Shown here: positions 7,230-16,407 of the stretch, in pieces
Position numbering within the stretch: the first letter of the stretch is position 1
How the letters are laid out: each line of letters begins with the position of its first letter
Assembly: GCA_903833275.1 (NCBI GenBank)
Contig: CAILEP010000006.1
Span: 175,027 to 239,026 of the forward strand
From: an uncultured Bdellovibrionales bacterium
GTDB lineage: Bacteria; Bdellovibrionota; Bdellovibrionia; Bdellovibrionales; UBA1609
Direction of reading: 5' to 3'
Length of the DNA stretch: 64,000 nt
Position numbers and translations under genes: made by a program
The notes under the pieces: generated by a model
What the model saw: the letters and a program-made list of their open reading frames with translations, nothing else
What the model was told of the DNA's origin: nothing
Database searches by the model: none

Positions 7230-7647
7230 ACGCGTGGCTCGGGGCCGCGTCCAAGAAAAAGACCTTCGGATCTGGCATCAACAATTAAGGTACTATTGCG
7301 AATGGCGCCCTCAAGCGCAGACTTGTCGTAAATAACAATTGTGCTGTTTTGATGCGCGCCAAAGGCCTGAGGCTCGCTGGCAAAGTTTTTACCTGCGGGC
7401 ATCATGTGCGGCAACGGTGAGTCGAGGCCGCACATTTTTTTTCAAAATCGAAAAATTGCGTTCTTGAGATCGGGACTTCTAATTTCGAACTGGGCGGACG
7501 AACATTTACCGAAACAAAAGTGGCATCCAGAATTACAAGATCAGGAAGCCAAAAGTTTTCGTTGAGCCAGTCAGCAGTAACGATCGGGCCGGGAAGTTGT
7601 CCTGAGCGCATTAATCTGTTGCGCGTGGCTAAGCGCTTTTCTATCAT
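7230..7647 (-). pseudogene. rhodanese-type sulfurtransferase (SseA-like) remnant
   Basis: The N-terminal part (GPIVTADWLNENFWLPDLVI, LDATF) is typical of 3-mercaptopyruvate/thiosulfate sulfurtransferases. There are three lesions. The frame breaks in a run of eight A near 7436-7443 (FFDFEKK continues as CGLDSPLPHMMPAGKNF in the next frame; one extra A would restore it). After STIVIYDKS about 80 expected residues are missing and the text jumps to the second-domain motif LIVDARSEGLFLGRGPEPR. The gene then stops matching at EPRVG, exactly where repeat copy B begins. The catalytic cysteine region is absent. The start is probably the ATG at 7611 rather than 7647. Confidence 0.75.
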
Positions 7648-7656
7648 CGCCTGATT

Positions 7657-8979
7657 ATGCGTATTCGAGACATTTGGTTACTGAGTCTAATTGTAAAGCT
7701 TTTGATTTCAGCGTTTATACCGATAAACGCTGACGAAGCTTATTATTGGGTTTGGTCGCACCATCTTCAATTAAGTTATTTTGACCACCCACCAGCAGTT
7801 GCCTGGCTCTTTTATCTTGGTCATTTTCTTGAGCCCTATGCAAATCTTGTTCGATGGCCGGCCGTGATTGTCGGCCATTTAACACTGGCGATATGGATTA
7901 AAATTCTCGCTGATTTTTTACCAGTCGCGAATGTTCGGTGGTTTATTTGGCTAATGCTATTTTCGCCGCTTTTGGGGCCGGGCTCGCTTATCATTACACC
8001 CGATGTGCCCGTTGTATTTTTCTGGTCGGCCGCGACTTATTTTTTTCTCAAAATCGATCGCGAGCAAAGGCTGCGAGACTATCTATTGCTCGGGGTCGCG
8101 CTGGGTCTCGGTTTTTGTTCGAAATATCACATCGTACTTTTCTTACCCCCGCTTTTTATTTATCTCGTTGCTGAAAGACGCTGGCGCGAAATTCGCTGGG
8201 GCTTTGTGCCGCTGACGATTTTCGCGGGCCTCATTTTTAGTTTGCCCGTTTTGATTTGGAATTATCAGCACGACTGGGCGTCGTTTCGTTTTCAACTCGG
8301 CCACGGTCTTGAAGCGCAGGTGAATAAGCCTGAGTGGATCGTTCGCTATGTCGTCGGCGAAATCATGCTGCTCTTTCCGCTGGTCGTTTGGGCGGCGTTG
8401 CGCGCGAAGCCGGTGCGCGAGTTGCGGGCGTTGATGTATTTTGCGTGGTTTCCATTTTTATTTTTCTTTCTGACATCATTTAAAGGGTTTGTTGAGGCCA
8501 ATTGGCCGATCATCGGCTTTCCGGCAGTGTTGGCGTTGGCCGTCAGTGATGCGAATACAAAAATGCGCCAGTGGGTTAAGTATTACGTCGGGTTTTGGGG
8601 CGCGGTGCTTGCGATTGTCTTGAGTGCTTTATTTATGCCTGGCCTTCGGCAGATGAGTGCGCACCTTATCAATATTTATGAATATGAAAAGCTCGCACAA
8701 ACACTGACCCCCTATCGGCCACTGTTTGCCCAAACGCACCAATGGGCTTCGACATTAACCTATATTTCGAAAGAGCCAATTTACAAATTGCGCGGCATTA
8801 ACCGCCTCGATTTTTTTGATTTCATAGAAGAATCAAAGCCAGGTGGCGACCACTTCTATCTCGTTGCGAGACCAAACGAGCCGATGCCCGAATGGCTGGC
8901 AAAAGAGAATTGGACCTGGGTGGTCATTTCTAAAATATCTGATAAATTTGAATTGCTAGAATTTAAGCGGCAACGTTAA
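7657..8979 (+). CDS. GT39-family membrane glycosyltransferase (ArnT/PMT-like)
   Basis: 440 residues with about ten hydrophobic segments. The N-terminal loop INADEAYYWVWSHHLQLSYF followed by DHPP is the signature of family 39 glycosyltransferases (Pfam PMT_2), which move a sugar from a polyprenyl-phosphate donor to lipid A or another periplasmic acceptor. The acidic pair in ADEAYY is the usual catalytic/metal site. Its stop overlaps the stop of the convergent GT9 gene by 3 bases, and both could act on envelope glycans. The start lies only 9 bases from the divergent sulfurtransferase remnant start, so its promoter must lie inside that remnant. The acceptor cannot be told from sequence. Confidence 0.88.
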   Translation: MRIRDIWLLSLIVKLLISAFIPINADEAYYWVWSHHLQLSYFDHPPAVAWLFYLGHFLEPYANLVRWPAVIVGHLTLAIWIKILADFLPVANVRWFIWLMLFSPLLGPGSLIITPDVPVVFFWSAATYFFLKIDREQRLRDYLLLGVALGLGFCSKYHIVLFLPPLFIYLVAERRWREIRWGFVPLTIFAGLIFSLPVLIWNYQHDWASFRFQLGHGLEAQVNKPEWIVRYVVGEIMLLFPLVVWAALRAKPVRELRALMYFAWFPFLFFFLTSFKGFVEANWPIIGFPAVLALAVSDANTKMRQWVKYYVGFWGAVLAIVLSALFMPGLRQMSAHLINIYEYEKLAQTLTPYRPLFAQTHQWASTLTYISKEPIYKLRGINRLDFFDFIEESKPGGDHFYLVARPNEPMPEWLAKENWTWVVISKISDKFELLEFKRQR

Positions 8980-10187
8980 AGCTGCGGCTGAATAATTTTG
9001 TAAACACTCTCTGGAGTAATCACCTGTAAGCACTTGTTGTCTTGGCACGGCGTCTTGCGGTGATTGAAGGCACTTACACAGGGTGAGCACGCGTAGTCGG
9101 CATAGAGCGCGGTGAACTGCCCGAGAGAGCCATAGAGCTTGGGTGATTCAGGGCCAAAGAAAACATAAGTCGGCAAATCGGTGAGGCTCGCGAAGTGGGC
9201 AGGGCCAGAATCGTTTGAGACCATTAGTTTTGATAGCGAATAAAGTGCTGTCAGATCTTCAAAGCGAATGCGGCCGGCAAAATTAAAACAGCGATTGCGT
9301 GAGGCAACGACCCGAATGGGGTCGACTTCATTGAACTCATCCGGCGAACCCGTGAGAATAACGGCTGTGTCGGGATGGCGCTCAAGAATAATTTGCGCGA
9401 GCTTGGCAAAGTGCATCGTGGGCCAGCGGCGTTGTGGCAAAAACTCTCCGCCTGCGCAATTAAAGATCACCCATTTTAGACTGCCACCTGCAGTTGCCGG
9501 GCTGGCCCCGAGCTTGTTGAGCTCGGCTAAAACGCGAGCGCGAGCTTCGGGGGTAACAGTGACTTTAGTTGGCTGAATTTCGTCGTCGCGAATCTCGCCT
9601 TTGAAAAAAGGCAGATCAAGATCGCTAGAGAGCAGGCTTTTAACCAGCGCCATAAAATTCTTAGCAATATGAATATGGGTATTGTAGCTCACTCGGCGAG
9701 TGAGAATTTCGCCCCGATAAAGACCTTCGGCATGAAACTTGTGAAAGCCAACGCGCTCACGAGCGCCGCTGAACGCCGTCAACAATGCCGAATAGCGCGA
9801 GAACAATTCAAAATCGATGACAGAGTCGATTTTGTTCTGGCGACTCCAGAAAAGTAGGCGAAGAGAGTCATAAGCCAGCACCAAAAAATTATGGTCACGA
9901 ATGCGGTAAATGCGTTCGTCGGGTACCGTGCCGACCAGGCGCAGGCTCGCGGCATTTTTCTTAAATATGGCGTAGTGTATGTCGAGCCCCTTGGCGCGGG
10001 CATGCCGAAGAGCCGCATCGCCGATTATGGCGCTGCCCATCTCTGACAATTGCAGAAACAGCACGCGGTGAGGCTTTGCTGAAGATTTTGGGGTGAAGAG
10101 CTTTACGATCTTCAGCCAAATAGTGGCGATAAAACAAAGCGGTACCCCGACGTAAAAATCGATGGTCCGCATGGTGTCAACAGTCAT
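8976..10187 (-). CDS. GT9-family glycosyltransferase (heptosyltransferase-like)
   Basis: 403 residues. A short hydrophobic N-terminal segment is followed by the GT-B fold of ADP-heptose:LPS heptosyltransferases (Glyco_transf_9): an N-terminal Rossmann part (RVLFLQLSEMGSAIIGDAAL), VIFNCAGGEFLPQRRWP, DTAVILTGSPDEFNEVDPIR, and the donor-site region SKLMVSNDSGPAHFASLTDL with PTYVFFGPESPKLYGSLG. These transferases build the inner core of lipopolysaccharide on the cytoplasmic membrane face. A cysteine cluster near the C terminus (YACSPCVSAF, CQDNKC) is typical of family members from deltaproteobacteria-like lineages. The exact sugar is not predictable. Confidence 0.88.
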   Translation of the reverse strand: MTVDTMRTIDFYVGVPLCFIATIWLKIVKLFTPKSSAKPHRVLFLQLSEMGSAIIGDAALRHARAKGLDIHYAIFKKNAASLRLVGTVPDERIYRIRDHNFLVLAYDSLRLLFWSRQNKIDSVIDFELFSRYSALLTAFSGARERVGFHKFHAEGLYRGEILTRRVSYNTHIHIAKNFMALVKSLLSSDLDLPFFKGEIRDDEIQPTKVTVTPEARARVLAELNKLGASPATAGGSLKWVIFNCAGGEFLPQRRWPTMHFAKLAQIILERHPDTAVILTGSPDEFNEVDPIRVVASRNRCFNFAGRIRFEDLTALYSLSKLMVSNDSGPAHFASLTDLPTYVFFGPESPKLYGSLGQFTALYADYACSPCVSAFNHRKTPCQDNKCLQVITPESVYKIIQPQL

Positions 10188-10235
10188 AAAGCAAGTCTAA
10201 CCAAGCTGAGATTAAATGACAACCTATCGCGGGGC

Positions 10236-10904
10236 ATGTTACTTCTCGCGTTTATGGCATTTTCAACTGATCTAAATTCATTGCTGAAGTGTGAGTTCGC
10301 GGCGCGCGACCTCGAGTGGGAGAAAGCCTTCTTTCACGCCTTCGCTCACGGCAAACTCAAGGTACTAAATGACACCCCCGTGTCGGGCCCAGACGGCTGG
10401 CCCTATCTTGTTTGCGAGGCCTCAAACGAGGGCACCGAGCCAACGACAAAGGTGCTCTCTTGGCTATCAGACAAGGGCATTGGTCTCGTGGTGAACCCTG
10501 GCAAAGAGACCCCCGACTACGTTTTTTCATACGGTATGATTTGGAATTTTCGCGAGCGTGGCGAGTTTTTGACGGCCCAAGAGTCACAGGTCAAAAATGA
10601 AAAGGTCGAATTTTCGAAAGAGCAGAAAGTTTTGGCCGGCCCGCCAGATGAAAAGTACCTGCCGGTTTATGCCCGCCACATATTGAAGTCATTTTTTAAA
10701 GACAATGGCGTGACGGCGATGAAGATTTTGGTCATGAGTGAAGACCAAAAGCAGTTTGATCTTTGTTTTTCGATAGAAGCCCTTGGGCGCCCCGCGCCCG
10801 AAGAGCACAAGGGGATACTAGAAGCCCTTTCGTGGTTTTTGCCGGCTCACTACTCGCTGCTTTTAATCAGCGAGCAGGGTTTGCCGGCATTTGCCGAGCT
10901 TTAA
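10236..10904 (+). CDS. conserved-type cytoplasmic protein of unknown function
   Basis: 222 residues from the ATG at 10236; the ATG at 10254 is an alternative. No signal peptide or membrane segment is convincing. The middle (GPDGWPYLVCEASNEGTEPT, KVLSWLSDKGIGLVVNPGKE, YVFSYGMIWNFRERGEF) has the look of a compact alpha/beta domain rather than an enzyme with an obvious active site. It converges with the metalloprotease lipoprotein gene, their stop codons overlapping by 3 bases. I do not recognise the family. Confidence 0.7.
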   Translation: MLLLAFMAFSTDLNSLLKCEFAARDLEWEKAFFHAFAHGKLKVLNDTPVSGPDGWPYLVCEASNEGTEPTTKVLSWLSDKGIGLVVNPGKETPDYVFSYGMIWNFRERGEFLTAQESQVKNEKVEFSKEQKVLAGPPDEKYLPVYARHILKSFFKDNGVTAMKILVMSEDQKQFDLCFSIEALGRPAPEEHKGILEALSWFLPAHYSLLLISEQGLPAFAEL

Positions 10905-13900
10905 GGGGCCAGCGCTCTTAACACCATGCTATAGAACGGGCGCTCGTCGAGCACTCCACCCACATACTTCTGAAGAACTGATGCCTTTAGAGCGTAAGCA
11001 GCCTTTTCATCACCCACAGTCTTAGGCGGCGCCTTTTTACCGGCAGCTACGTCTTTTGCGATGGCGATCACCTTGGCGGGTGAAATCTTATCAAGTAAAT
11101 CAATCGCCGCCGCATCTGAAACTAGAGCCAAAGCGACCGTCGATTTCTTATTCACCACCAGCGTCGAAAGGCCAAGTTGCGTCGACACATACTGAGCCGG
11201 GTCGTCACCAAAGTTAAGCGAAGACTTAACCGTGATTGCATTCAGCAGCGACGTCGGGTCGTCGAGCTGAGACTGTGACGGCAAGTAGCCCTTTAGCATC
11301 TTGGCGATTTGAGCCTGAAACTCAATATTGTCATTCGGCAAGCCAAAGATGCGACGAGTGTCTGAGCTCAGTGGGTTCATGATCATGTGCGAGTTTAGCG
11401 AGGGTGAAGCGTTGTACATTTTCACTGGCAATTGGGCGACGAGGGTCTGGCCGGTGACGGTAAAGATAGGCACCGAAGCAACGACTTCATCGAGCAGAAG
11501 GTCGGTTAAAGCCTTTTGAACCAGCGGTCGCAAATCGGTGATGTCCAAAAAGTTGTCGGTGTAGACGTCAAAGGGCTCAACGCCCGTTTGGCGTAGGGTC
11601 AACATTCTGAGGGCGAGCAGCTTGTTAATCCAGACCCCTCGCACGTCGACTTGATCGAGGTAGGCATTTTCAGATGCCGGGTCTTTTTTAGATTGAAACG
11701 ATTTGCCGCCCTGGCCCACCACCGCATAGCCAGCCTTCAGCTGAATATTGGCTGAGTCAAAGCAACTGATCGCATTGGTCGAAAGCTTACGAATCGGCAC
11801 CGCTGCAATAATTTTATCAGGAGCAGACGTCTGAGCCACAGCACAGAGCGTGTCGGGCGTCTGAAGTATCGAGATATAAAAATTTGCCGCGGCCGTGGTC
11901 GCAGCCTTTAGGTCTTTTAAGAAATCATATTTTTGCCATTCGGGCGCGTTGTCGGCCAAGTTATAAGTCTGTTTTATGTCGTCGTAGCGCTCAAAGATCA
12001 TACGCAAATTGAACATAACGGTTTTCAGGCGACTTGCGGCGGCGGCGTCATCGGCAATGCTAAAATCCTGAAGGCCGTTTCTAAAATTTCGATGAGCATA
12101 GATATCTTCGTAGTAATTCATCCAGTGAGTGGCAATTTCAGTCAGCGTCGTGCCTTCATCAAAGCGTTTGCAGTTCGGGTTTACGTCTACGTTTTCGTCT
12201 GTGCAGTATTTGTAGGCCTTCAATTTGGCCGACGCATCTGCGCGGTATTGTGCGAGAGGTATAATCTGAACCTTATCGTCCTTTTGAACTTCAACTTGTT
12301 CAGCATAGCCAAAGCGAAGGGCTGCGATGTCGTATTTGCCCATAATCTGCAGCTCTTTGTTAGAGTGGTAGCCGTAATCCATTACTGAGCTATAAGAAAA
12401 TTGGCGAGTGAGGCCCATCGCTTTAAGTTCGTCGGCCGAATAGAAGTTATCTTTATCTTCTGAACCGGCAAAATTGTGGCGAAGCCCGAGGTTGTGACCC
12501 ATTTCGTGTGTAAGTGTTGGTATCCACAAAAAGGGCATAAGCGTGTCGATAACTTTTGTGCGTTCAGCATCGCTGAGATCAGCCCAAGCTTTGTAGTCGA
12601 CAGATTTTAAAACAGCCCCAATTTCGTCTTCGATTGCCCCTTCAACGTTTGCGGCATCGGCGTCATAATAGCAGTGCAGTGACATAATCTGATCGCGCGC
12701 AAGAGAGTTGTCGTCGATGTTTAAGATTTCTTGCATGCTGACTTTGTGAACATTCAAGCGCTCAGCTCGCGCAGCCATCGACAGAATTTGCTGCGAGAAA
12801 TCAGCGGGGCTAACGGTCGCCTGCGATGCTGGCGTGGCATCGGCCACGGCTAAGTCAGATGCGCGAACCAATTCGGGAGCTAATGACATAGGCCCCATTG
12901 AACTATTGGCGATAGAAATGGCGCCGCTCGACGAGTCGACCGTTTGCTTAGTTGATTTTTGAATTGGCGCAGCGCCCGGCTTTCTTTCGGCAAGTTGATC
13001 TTCGTAAGCGCGTTGTATGGTTGTTTTCATAACACCCAGGTACATGGCGACGTGGCCGTTTACGATTTCACCGGTGCGGGGGTTGGCCGCGGTCGGGCCG
13101 TAGCCAAGAATGCCGTAGTTGAGTGGCTCTTCGACCATAATAATCGAGTTGCTGCGCAAATCGCCCGGGTTGAAGTCAGCTGGGGCATCTTGCAATACGA
13201 TCTGAAAAGCGGCGTTTGCCTTGGCCAGCGAATTGTTAATGCTCTGAACAGCAGCCAATGTGGCTGTTTTAATTTTTGCATTTTCAGGTTTATTGAAATT
13301 CGCAGTCAAATTATAGACCAGAGATTTTTTGGCTGGGTTCCAGCGATTCAGAAATAGCTTTTCGCCGGTCTGTAGCTGGTTGCCATCGACCCCGAGCTTA
13401 AGTGTGTCGGTATCGAAAAAGCCAAAGGTCGACTCTTCTTTGCGACTATAGCTGAAGCTTTTATAGTTGGGCGAGGCGAGGGTGTTCAACTTCACAAGCG
13501 AATAGTGATAAACAACACTGAACACAATATCAGAAGGGGTCTTAATCGTGCTCGAGCATTTTTTATCACTTACGTTCGTGTGATAGACTTTTTCTACGTC
13601 GATATTGATGGCGTCTTTCTCAAGCTTGTAGCCAATGAAATTTGAGTCAACCACCTGATAGCAGGGGTAAAAGGTATTTGAAATGTCGACTGGCAGAAAA
13701 TTGATTTCTTGCACCGCGAACCGGTCAGGCACAATTTGCATATAACTTCGATCAGCCCAGGGTCTTGAATTATCGACTTCCTGATGATTGGTGCAATTGC
13801 CGTAAGCATCGATCGAGCACTTGTAGTCGACGTTATTGATCGGTATCGAAAGAACTGGCTTGTTGTTGACGGGGTTGCCGGCAAACTGCGACTCGGTGTC

Positions 13901-14185
13901 GATCTCGCTCACCTGAATATTGTTCTCGTCAAAGCCGAGACGAACTATTTTAGCTTCGCCCATATACATCGGGAAGGTCGCATTCGTCGTTCGCGACGAA
14001 TACAAACTTGAGGGTACATAAAGATAATCCGCCTTCGTGTCGATCAGCGATTTGGCCTCTGGCCGCAATAACGAGGTGGCGTCGGTCTCGACGTTTTGTT
14101 TAAATAGCGGCTTGGTGCAACCGACGGCAAGCGATGCCAAAACCAAAAAGCTCAGGCCGCTTGTTATTGTTTTTATTTTTCTCAT
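10901..14185 (-). CDS. large zinc metalloprotease lipoprotein
   Basis: 1094 residues. The N terminus MRKIKTITSGLSFLVLASLA is followed by a lipobox (AVGC), so the protein is a lipoprotein probably facing the periplasm or cell surface. The metzincin zinc-site HEMGHNLGLRH begins at His560, giving three histidine ligands and the catalytic glutamate; a likely Met-turn (YSSVMDY) follows about 40 residues later. The arrangement resembles the DUF5117/DUF4953 zinc-protease families, though I cannot fix the family. The gene follows the barrel gene at 14220-15152 on the same strand after 34 bases. A role in degrading prey or environmental protein is inference. Confidence 0.82.
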   Translation of the reverse strand: MRKIKTITSGLSFLVLASLAVGCTKPLFKQNVETDATSLLRPEAKSLIDTKADYLYVPSSLYSSRTTNATFPMYMGEAKIVRLGFDENNIQVSEIDTESQFAGNPVNNKPVLSIPINNVDYKCSIDAYGNCTNHQEVDNSRPWADRSYMQIVPDRFAVQEINFLPVDISNTFYPCYQVVDSNFIGYKLEKDAINIDVEKVYHTNVSDKKCSSTIKTPSDIVFSVVYHYSLVKLNTLASPNYKSFSYSRKEESTFGFFDTDTLKLGVDGNQLQTGEKLFLNRWNPAKKSLVYNLTANFNKPENAKIKTATLAAVQSINNSLAKANAAFQIVLQDAPADFNPGDLRSNSIIMVEEPLNYGILGYGPTAANPRTGEIVNGHVAMYLGVMKTTIQRAYEDQLAERKPGAAPIQKSTKQTVDSSSGAISIANSSMGPMSLAPELVRASDLAVADATPASQATVSPADFSQQILSMAARAERLNVHKVSMQEILNIDDNSLARDQIMSLHCYYDADAANVEGAIEDEIGAVLKSVDYKAWADLSDAERTKVIDTLMPFLWIPTLTHEMGHNLGLRHNFAGSEDKDNFYSADELKAMGLTRQFSYSSVMDYGYHSNKELQIMGKYDIAALRFGYAEQVEVQKDDKVQIIPLAQYRADASAKLKAYKYCTDENVDVNPNCKRFDEGTTLTEIATHWMNYYEDIYAHRNFRNGLQDFSIADDAAAASRLKTVMFNLRMIFERYDDIKQTYNLADNAPEWQKYDFLKDLKAATTAAANFYISILQTPDTLCAVAQTSAPDKIIAAVPIRKLSTNAISCFDSANIQLKAGYAVVGQGGKSFQSKKDPASENAYLDQVDVRGVWINKLLALRMLTLRQTGVEPFDVYTDNFLDITDLRPLVQKALTDLLLDEVVASVPIFTVTGQTLVAQLPVKMYNASPSLNSHMIMNPLSSDTRRIFGLPNDNIEFQAQIAKMLKGYLPSQSQLDDPTSLLNAITVKSSLNFGDDPAQYVSTQLGLSTLVVNKKSTVALALVSDAAAIDLLDKISPAKVIAIAKDVAAGKKAPPKTVGDEKAAYALKASVLQKYVGGVLDERPFYSMVLRALAP

Positions 14186-14219
14186 AAAACCCCCGTGATT
14201 AAGATCAAATATTTTTTAA

Positions 14220-15152
14220 TCAAAAACTAATTGTGGTCCCAGCCTTAAAGATGCTCGTGTAGCCATCGTAAAGGCTGATGTTTGAGTCGATACCGTTATT
14301 TTGAAGCGCATTGGCCTCGTTCGAGTGCCCAATGTAAAAACTGATTTGTTTATTTAACGCAAAGCTAAGAGTCTCATCGACGTGAAAGAAAGTTTTGAGT
14401 TCATTTTGGTAAGTCCACCCAGTTTGGTAAAAGGCTACGACACTTAACGAAAGGGCTTGAGTCAGGTCTTGCGAAATAACGATCAATTCGCGAGCACGGT
14501 GGCTCACGTTAGGGATGTATTGGCTGGTGAGTTCATATTGGTGAAAGTTTTTAAGCCCAGACAGGCTCAGTTGCGCTTGGCCCTTTTGGCGAAGCCCGAA
14601 AGTGAAGTAGCGCTGAGTGAATTCAAGGCTTGCGCCAAGGCCACCTTCGAAAGAGTTTTCGAGGCGATTCACTTCGCTAGTGGGCAGTACGCCGGTAAGA
14701 CCTATTTTAAGATCGCGGCTGTCATCAGTTACGAATGGAGAAAGAGTGATTTTAAGGGTCGAATCGGCAAGATCGGTGCGCTGATCTTCGTTTAGTTTTT
14801 GATCGACGCCAACACGGCCGGATATCGATACGGTGTTTGATATTTTGTAGTTCGGCATAATGGAGAAATAGGCGTCCGAGGCAAAAGCGGGGTCGCTTTG
14901 AGAGCGAAAATTTGAATCGCTTGAAAGATCGACATCAATCGAAAGTTTCTTTTCAGGCGCTGCAGTTATCATTTTAACCTGTGTGTTAGTTTTGGTCGTC
15001 GTATCAGGCGCGGTCATTTCATCTGGAGTTGTTGACGGGCCGCTGACCGCAGATTGCGCTTGAGAAATCGTCAGCTCTTCAGCCATTAAATTGTCTGATA
15101 ACAACGATAAAAAGCAAAATGTCACCAGCTGTAGGCGCGATTTAAAGCGCAT
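14220..15152 (-). CDS. exported protein, probable outer-membrane beta-barrel
   Basis: 310 residues with a signal peptide (RLQLVTFCFLSLLSDNLMAE). After a Thr/Pro-rich linker (TPDEMTAPDTTTKTNTQ) the rest is a series of alternating strands (YKISNTVSISGRVGVDQKL, LGASLEFTQRYFTFGLRQKG, LSLSVVAFYQTGWTYQNELK) ending in FKAGTTISF. A C-terminal phenylalanine on an amphipathic strand is the usual signal for outer-membrane insertion. It is directly upstream of the metalloprotease lipoprotein and probably cotranscribed with it, so the two may work together. No specific function is recognised. Confidence 0.75.
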   Translation of the reverse strand: MRFKSRLQLVTFCFLSLLSDNLMAEELTISQAQSAVSGPSTTPDEMTAPDTTTKTNTQVKMITAAPEKKLSIDVDLSSDSNFRSQSDPAFASDAYFSIMPNYKISNTVSISGRVGVDQKLNEDQRTDLADSTLKITLSPFVTDDSRDLKIGLTGVLPTSEVNRLENSFEGGLGASLEFTQRYFTFGLRQKGQAQLSLSGLKNFHQYELTSQYIPNVSHRARELIVISQDLTQALSLSVVAFYQTGWTYQNELKTFFHVDETLSFALNKQISFYIGHSNEANALQNNGIDSNISLYDGYTSIFKAGTTISF

Positions 15153-15363
15153 TTGTCACCCTTCATCGACCGCGAGGGGCCGATGACACTTACGTATCAA
15201 GAAAGGTGCCAAGAGTTTCGGGGCCGAATTGGCCTCGGCAAGATTATTCAAATAGACATAAATTTATAAATCGCCGACAACTTTCTGTCGGACTTTACGA
15301 CTGAGCTAGATGGGATATTGGGGTCGGTTTCGAGGTGGGCTTCGCAGAAGCCAGAAGAAGACG

Positions 15364-15765
15364 TTACTCTTCTAAACTATCAATTTCTCCAGGCGCAGGC
15401 AGCAGGTCGATAAGGCAAGCGCGCCAGTACTCGGGCACATCAAAAGAAAAATCGATAGCAATTGCAAAGCGGCCTTTACCCATGTGGGTAGCGCGAGTGA
15501 TTGTGCCGTCGAGATCGAGATTCATTTGTGGAAGATAAAGCGCCACCTGCTGGCCGAGGGTGGCCTCGAGACTTAAATTTTCGCGAAGCTCATCCGGCAC
15601 CAGATCTTTTCGTTCAATCTCGATCAGAAATCCGCTTATAGAGGCATCGACGATGCGGCCGCATCGGGCTAAAACGGCATAGTTCGTTATAGAAGTGAGA
15701 TCGTTGAATTTAACGCCTTCGATTTTTTTTCGGTTGGCGAAGCGGCGGTCACTTTTCATATGCAC
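15364..15765 (-). CDS. PilZ-domain protein (c-di-GMP receptor candidate)
   Basis: 133 residues. The N-terminal RRFANR and, about 30 residues on, DASISGF match the two cyclic-di-GMP contact motifs of PilZ domains (RxxxR and D/NxSxxG). The rest is a six-stranded barrel pattern (VALYLPQMNLDLDGTITRAT, GRFAIAIDFSF). It is a stand-alone PilZ protein, so it should relay c-di-GMP levels to a partner rather than act as an enzyme. The start may be the ATG at 15765 or the one two codons later. Neighbours give no hint of the partner. Confidence 0.85.
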   Translation of the reverse strand: MHMKSDRRFANRKKIEGVKFNDLTSITNYAVLARCGRIVDASISGFLIEIERKDLVPDELRENLSLEATLGQQVALYLPQMNLDLDGTITRATHMGKGRFAIAIDFSFDVPEYWRACLIDLLPAPGEIDSLEE

Positions 15766-15828
15766 TCACTTTCTCTAAGAGCTCAAATAAGCCCTTGTGA
15801 TATTTATCGGGTGCAACTAGACCAAAGT

Positions 15829-16407
15829 TTAAGAAATAAGTGTGGCGAATCCCATAATCGTACTTGGTGAGCAATTGAGACGGCCCTCGCCGCTCGCGAG
15901 GGTTTTTCTGCCGCGTTTGAGCTTGAAGAAAAACCGAAGATTCTCATTTTGAGACGATCGCCGACAGCGGCTAATTTGCACGTGGCGAATGGTGGCTGGC
16001 TGAAGTGGCCCGCGCAGCGCCTTAAAAGCCGCCTCTTTCATCACCCAAAGTTTGAGTCGTGAACGGGCGCGCTCAATTTCGCCTGTGCGGGCATACCATT
16101 TTAGCGCCTTGGCCGAAATTTTTCGGCCGCGCGGCTCAAGATCAAAACCAACCGGGGCGCTCGAGAGGGCCCAGCCACCCAAGTGCAGAGTGTGCGAAAT
16201 TGAAGCGTGCTTGAGCGCCTTATTGCGCTTCTGCGCTTTTTTAAGATCGGTGTGCAATTTGGTGCGGCGGCTCGAGCGATCGAGGTCTTCGGTGCCAGCA
16301 GCAGGGCCAACGGTGCCCGCTGGGCCAGCAGCGCCGGCACTCCAGGCGGGTGACACCTTATATATGATGGCCTGGCCTGCAATCGTCACCACTGCGCTCG
16401 TCACCAT
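15829..16407 (-). CDS. 4'-phosphopantetheinyl transferase-like protein
   Basis: 192 residues from the ATG at 16407, which overlaps the 3' end of nadA by 7 bases. The motifs VGFDLEPRGR (metal-binding aspartate and glutamate) and LKLWVMKEAAFKAL correspond to the two hallmark boxes (GxD and WxxKEA) of Sfp/AcpS-type transferases, which attach the phosphopantetheine arm of CoA to carrier proteins. The N-terminal 60 residues are low in complexity (AGAAGPAGTVGPAAGTE) and unlike the family, and may be a linker. Active-site boxes are intact, but spacing is compact, so activity should be treated as likely, not certain. Confidence 0.75.
   Translation of the reverse strand: MVTSAVVTIAGQAIIYKVSPAWSAGAAGPAGTVGPAAGTEDLDRSSRRTKLHTDLKKAQKRNKALKHASISHTLHLGGWALSSAPVGFDLEPRGRKISAKALKWYARTGEIERARSRLKLWVMKEAAFKALRGPLQPATIRHVQISRCRRSSQNENLRFFFKLKRGRKTLASGEGRLNCSPSTIMGFATLIS

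Noticed and set aside
5170-7230. Insertion sequence or CRISPR
   Set aside because: No transposase or integrase ORF lies between or in the repeats, and there are only two long copies with unequal spacing, not short regular repeats with spacers.
6982-7435. Long minus-strand ORFs through repeat copy B (155 and 188 residues)
   Set aside because: They join the sulfurtransferase remnant or the HTH gene to translated repeat sequence. Composition changes abruptly at the repeat borders, so they are fusions by chance of open frame.
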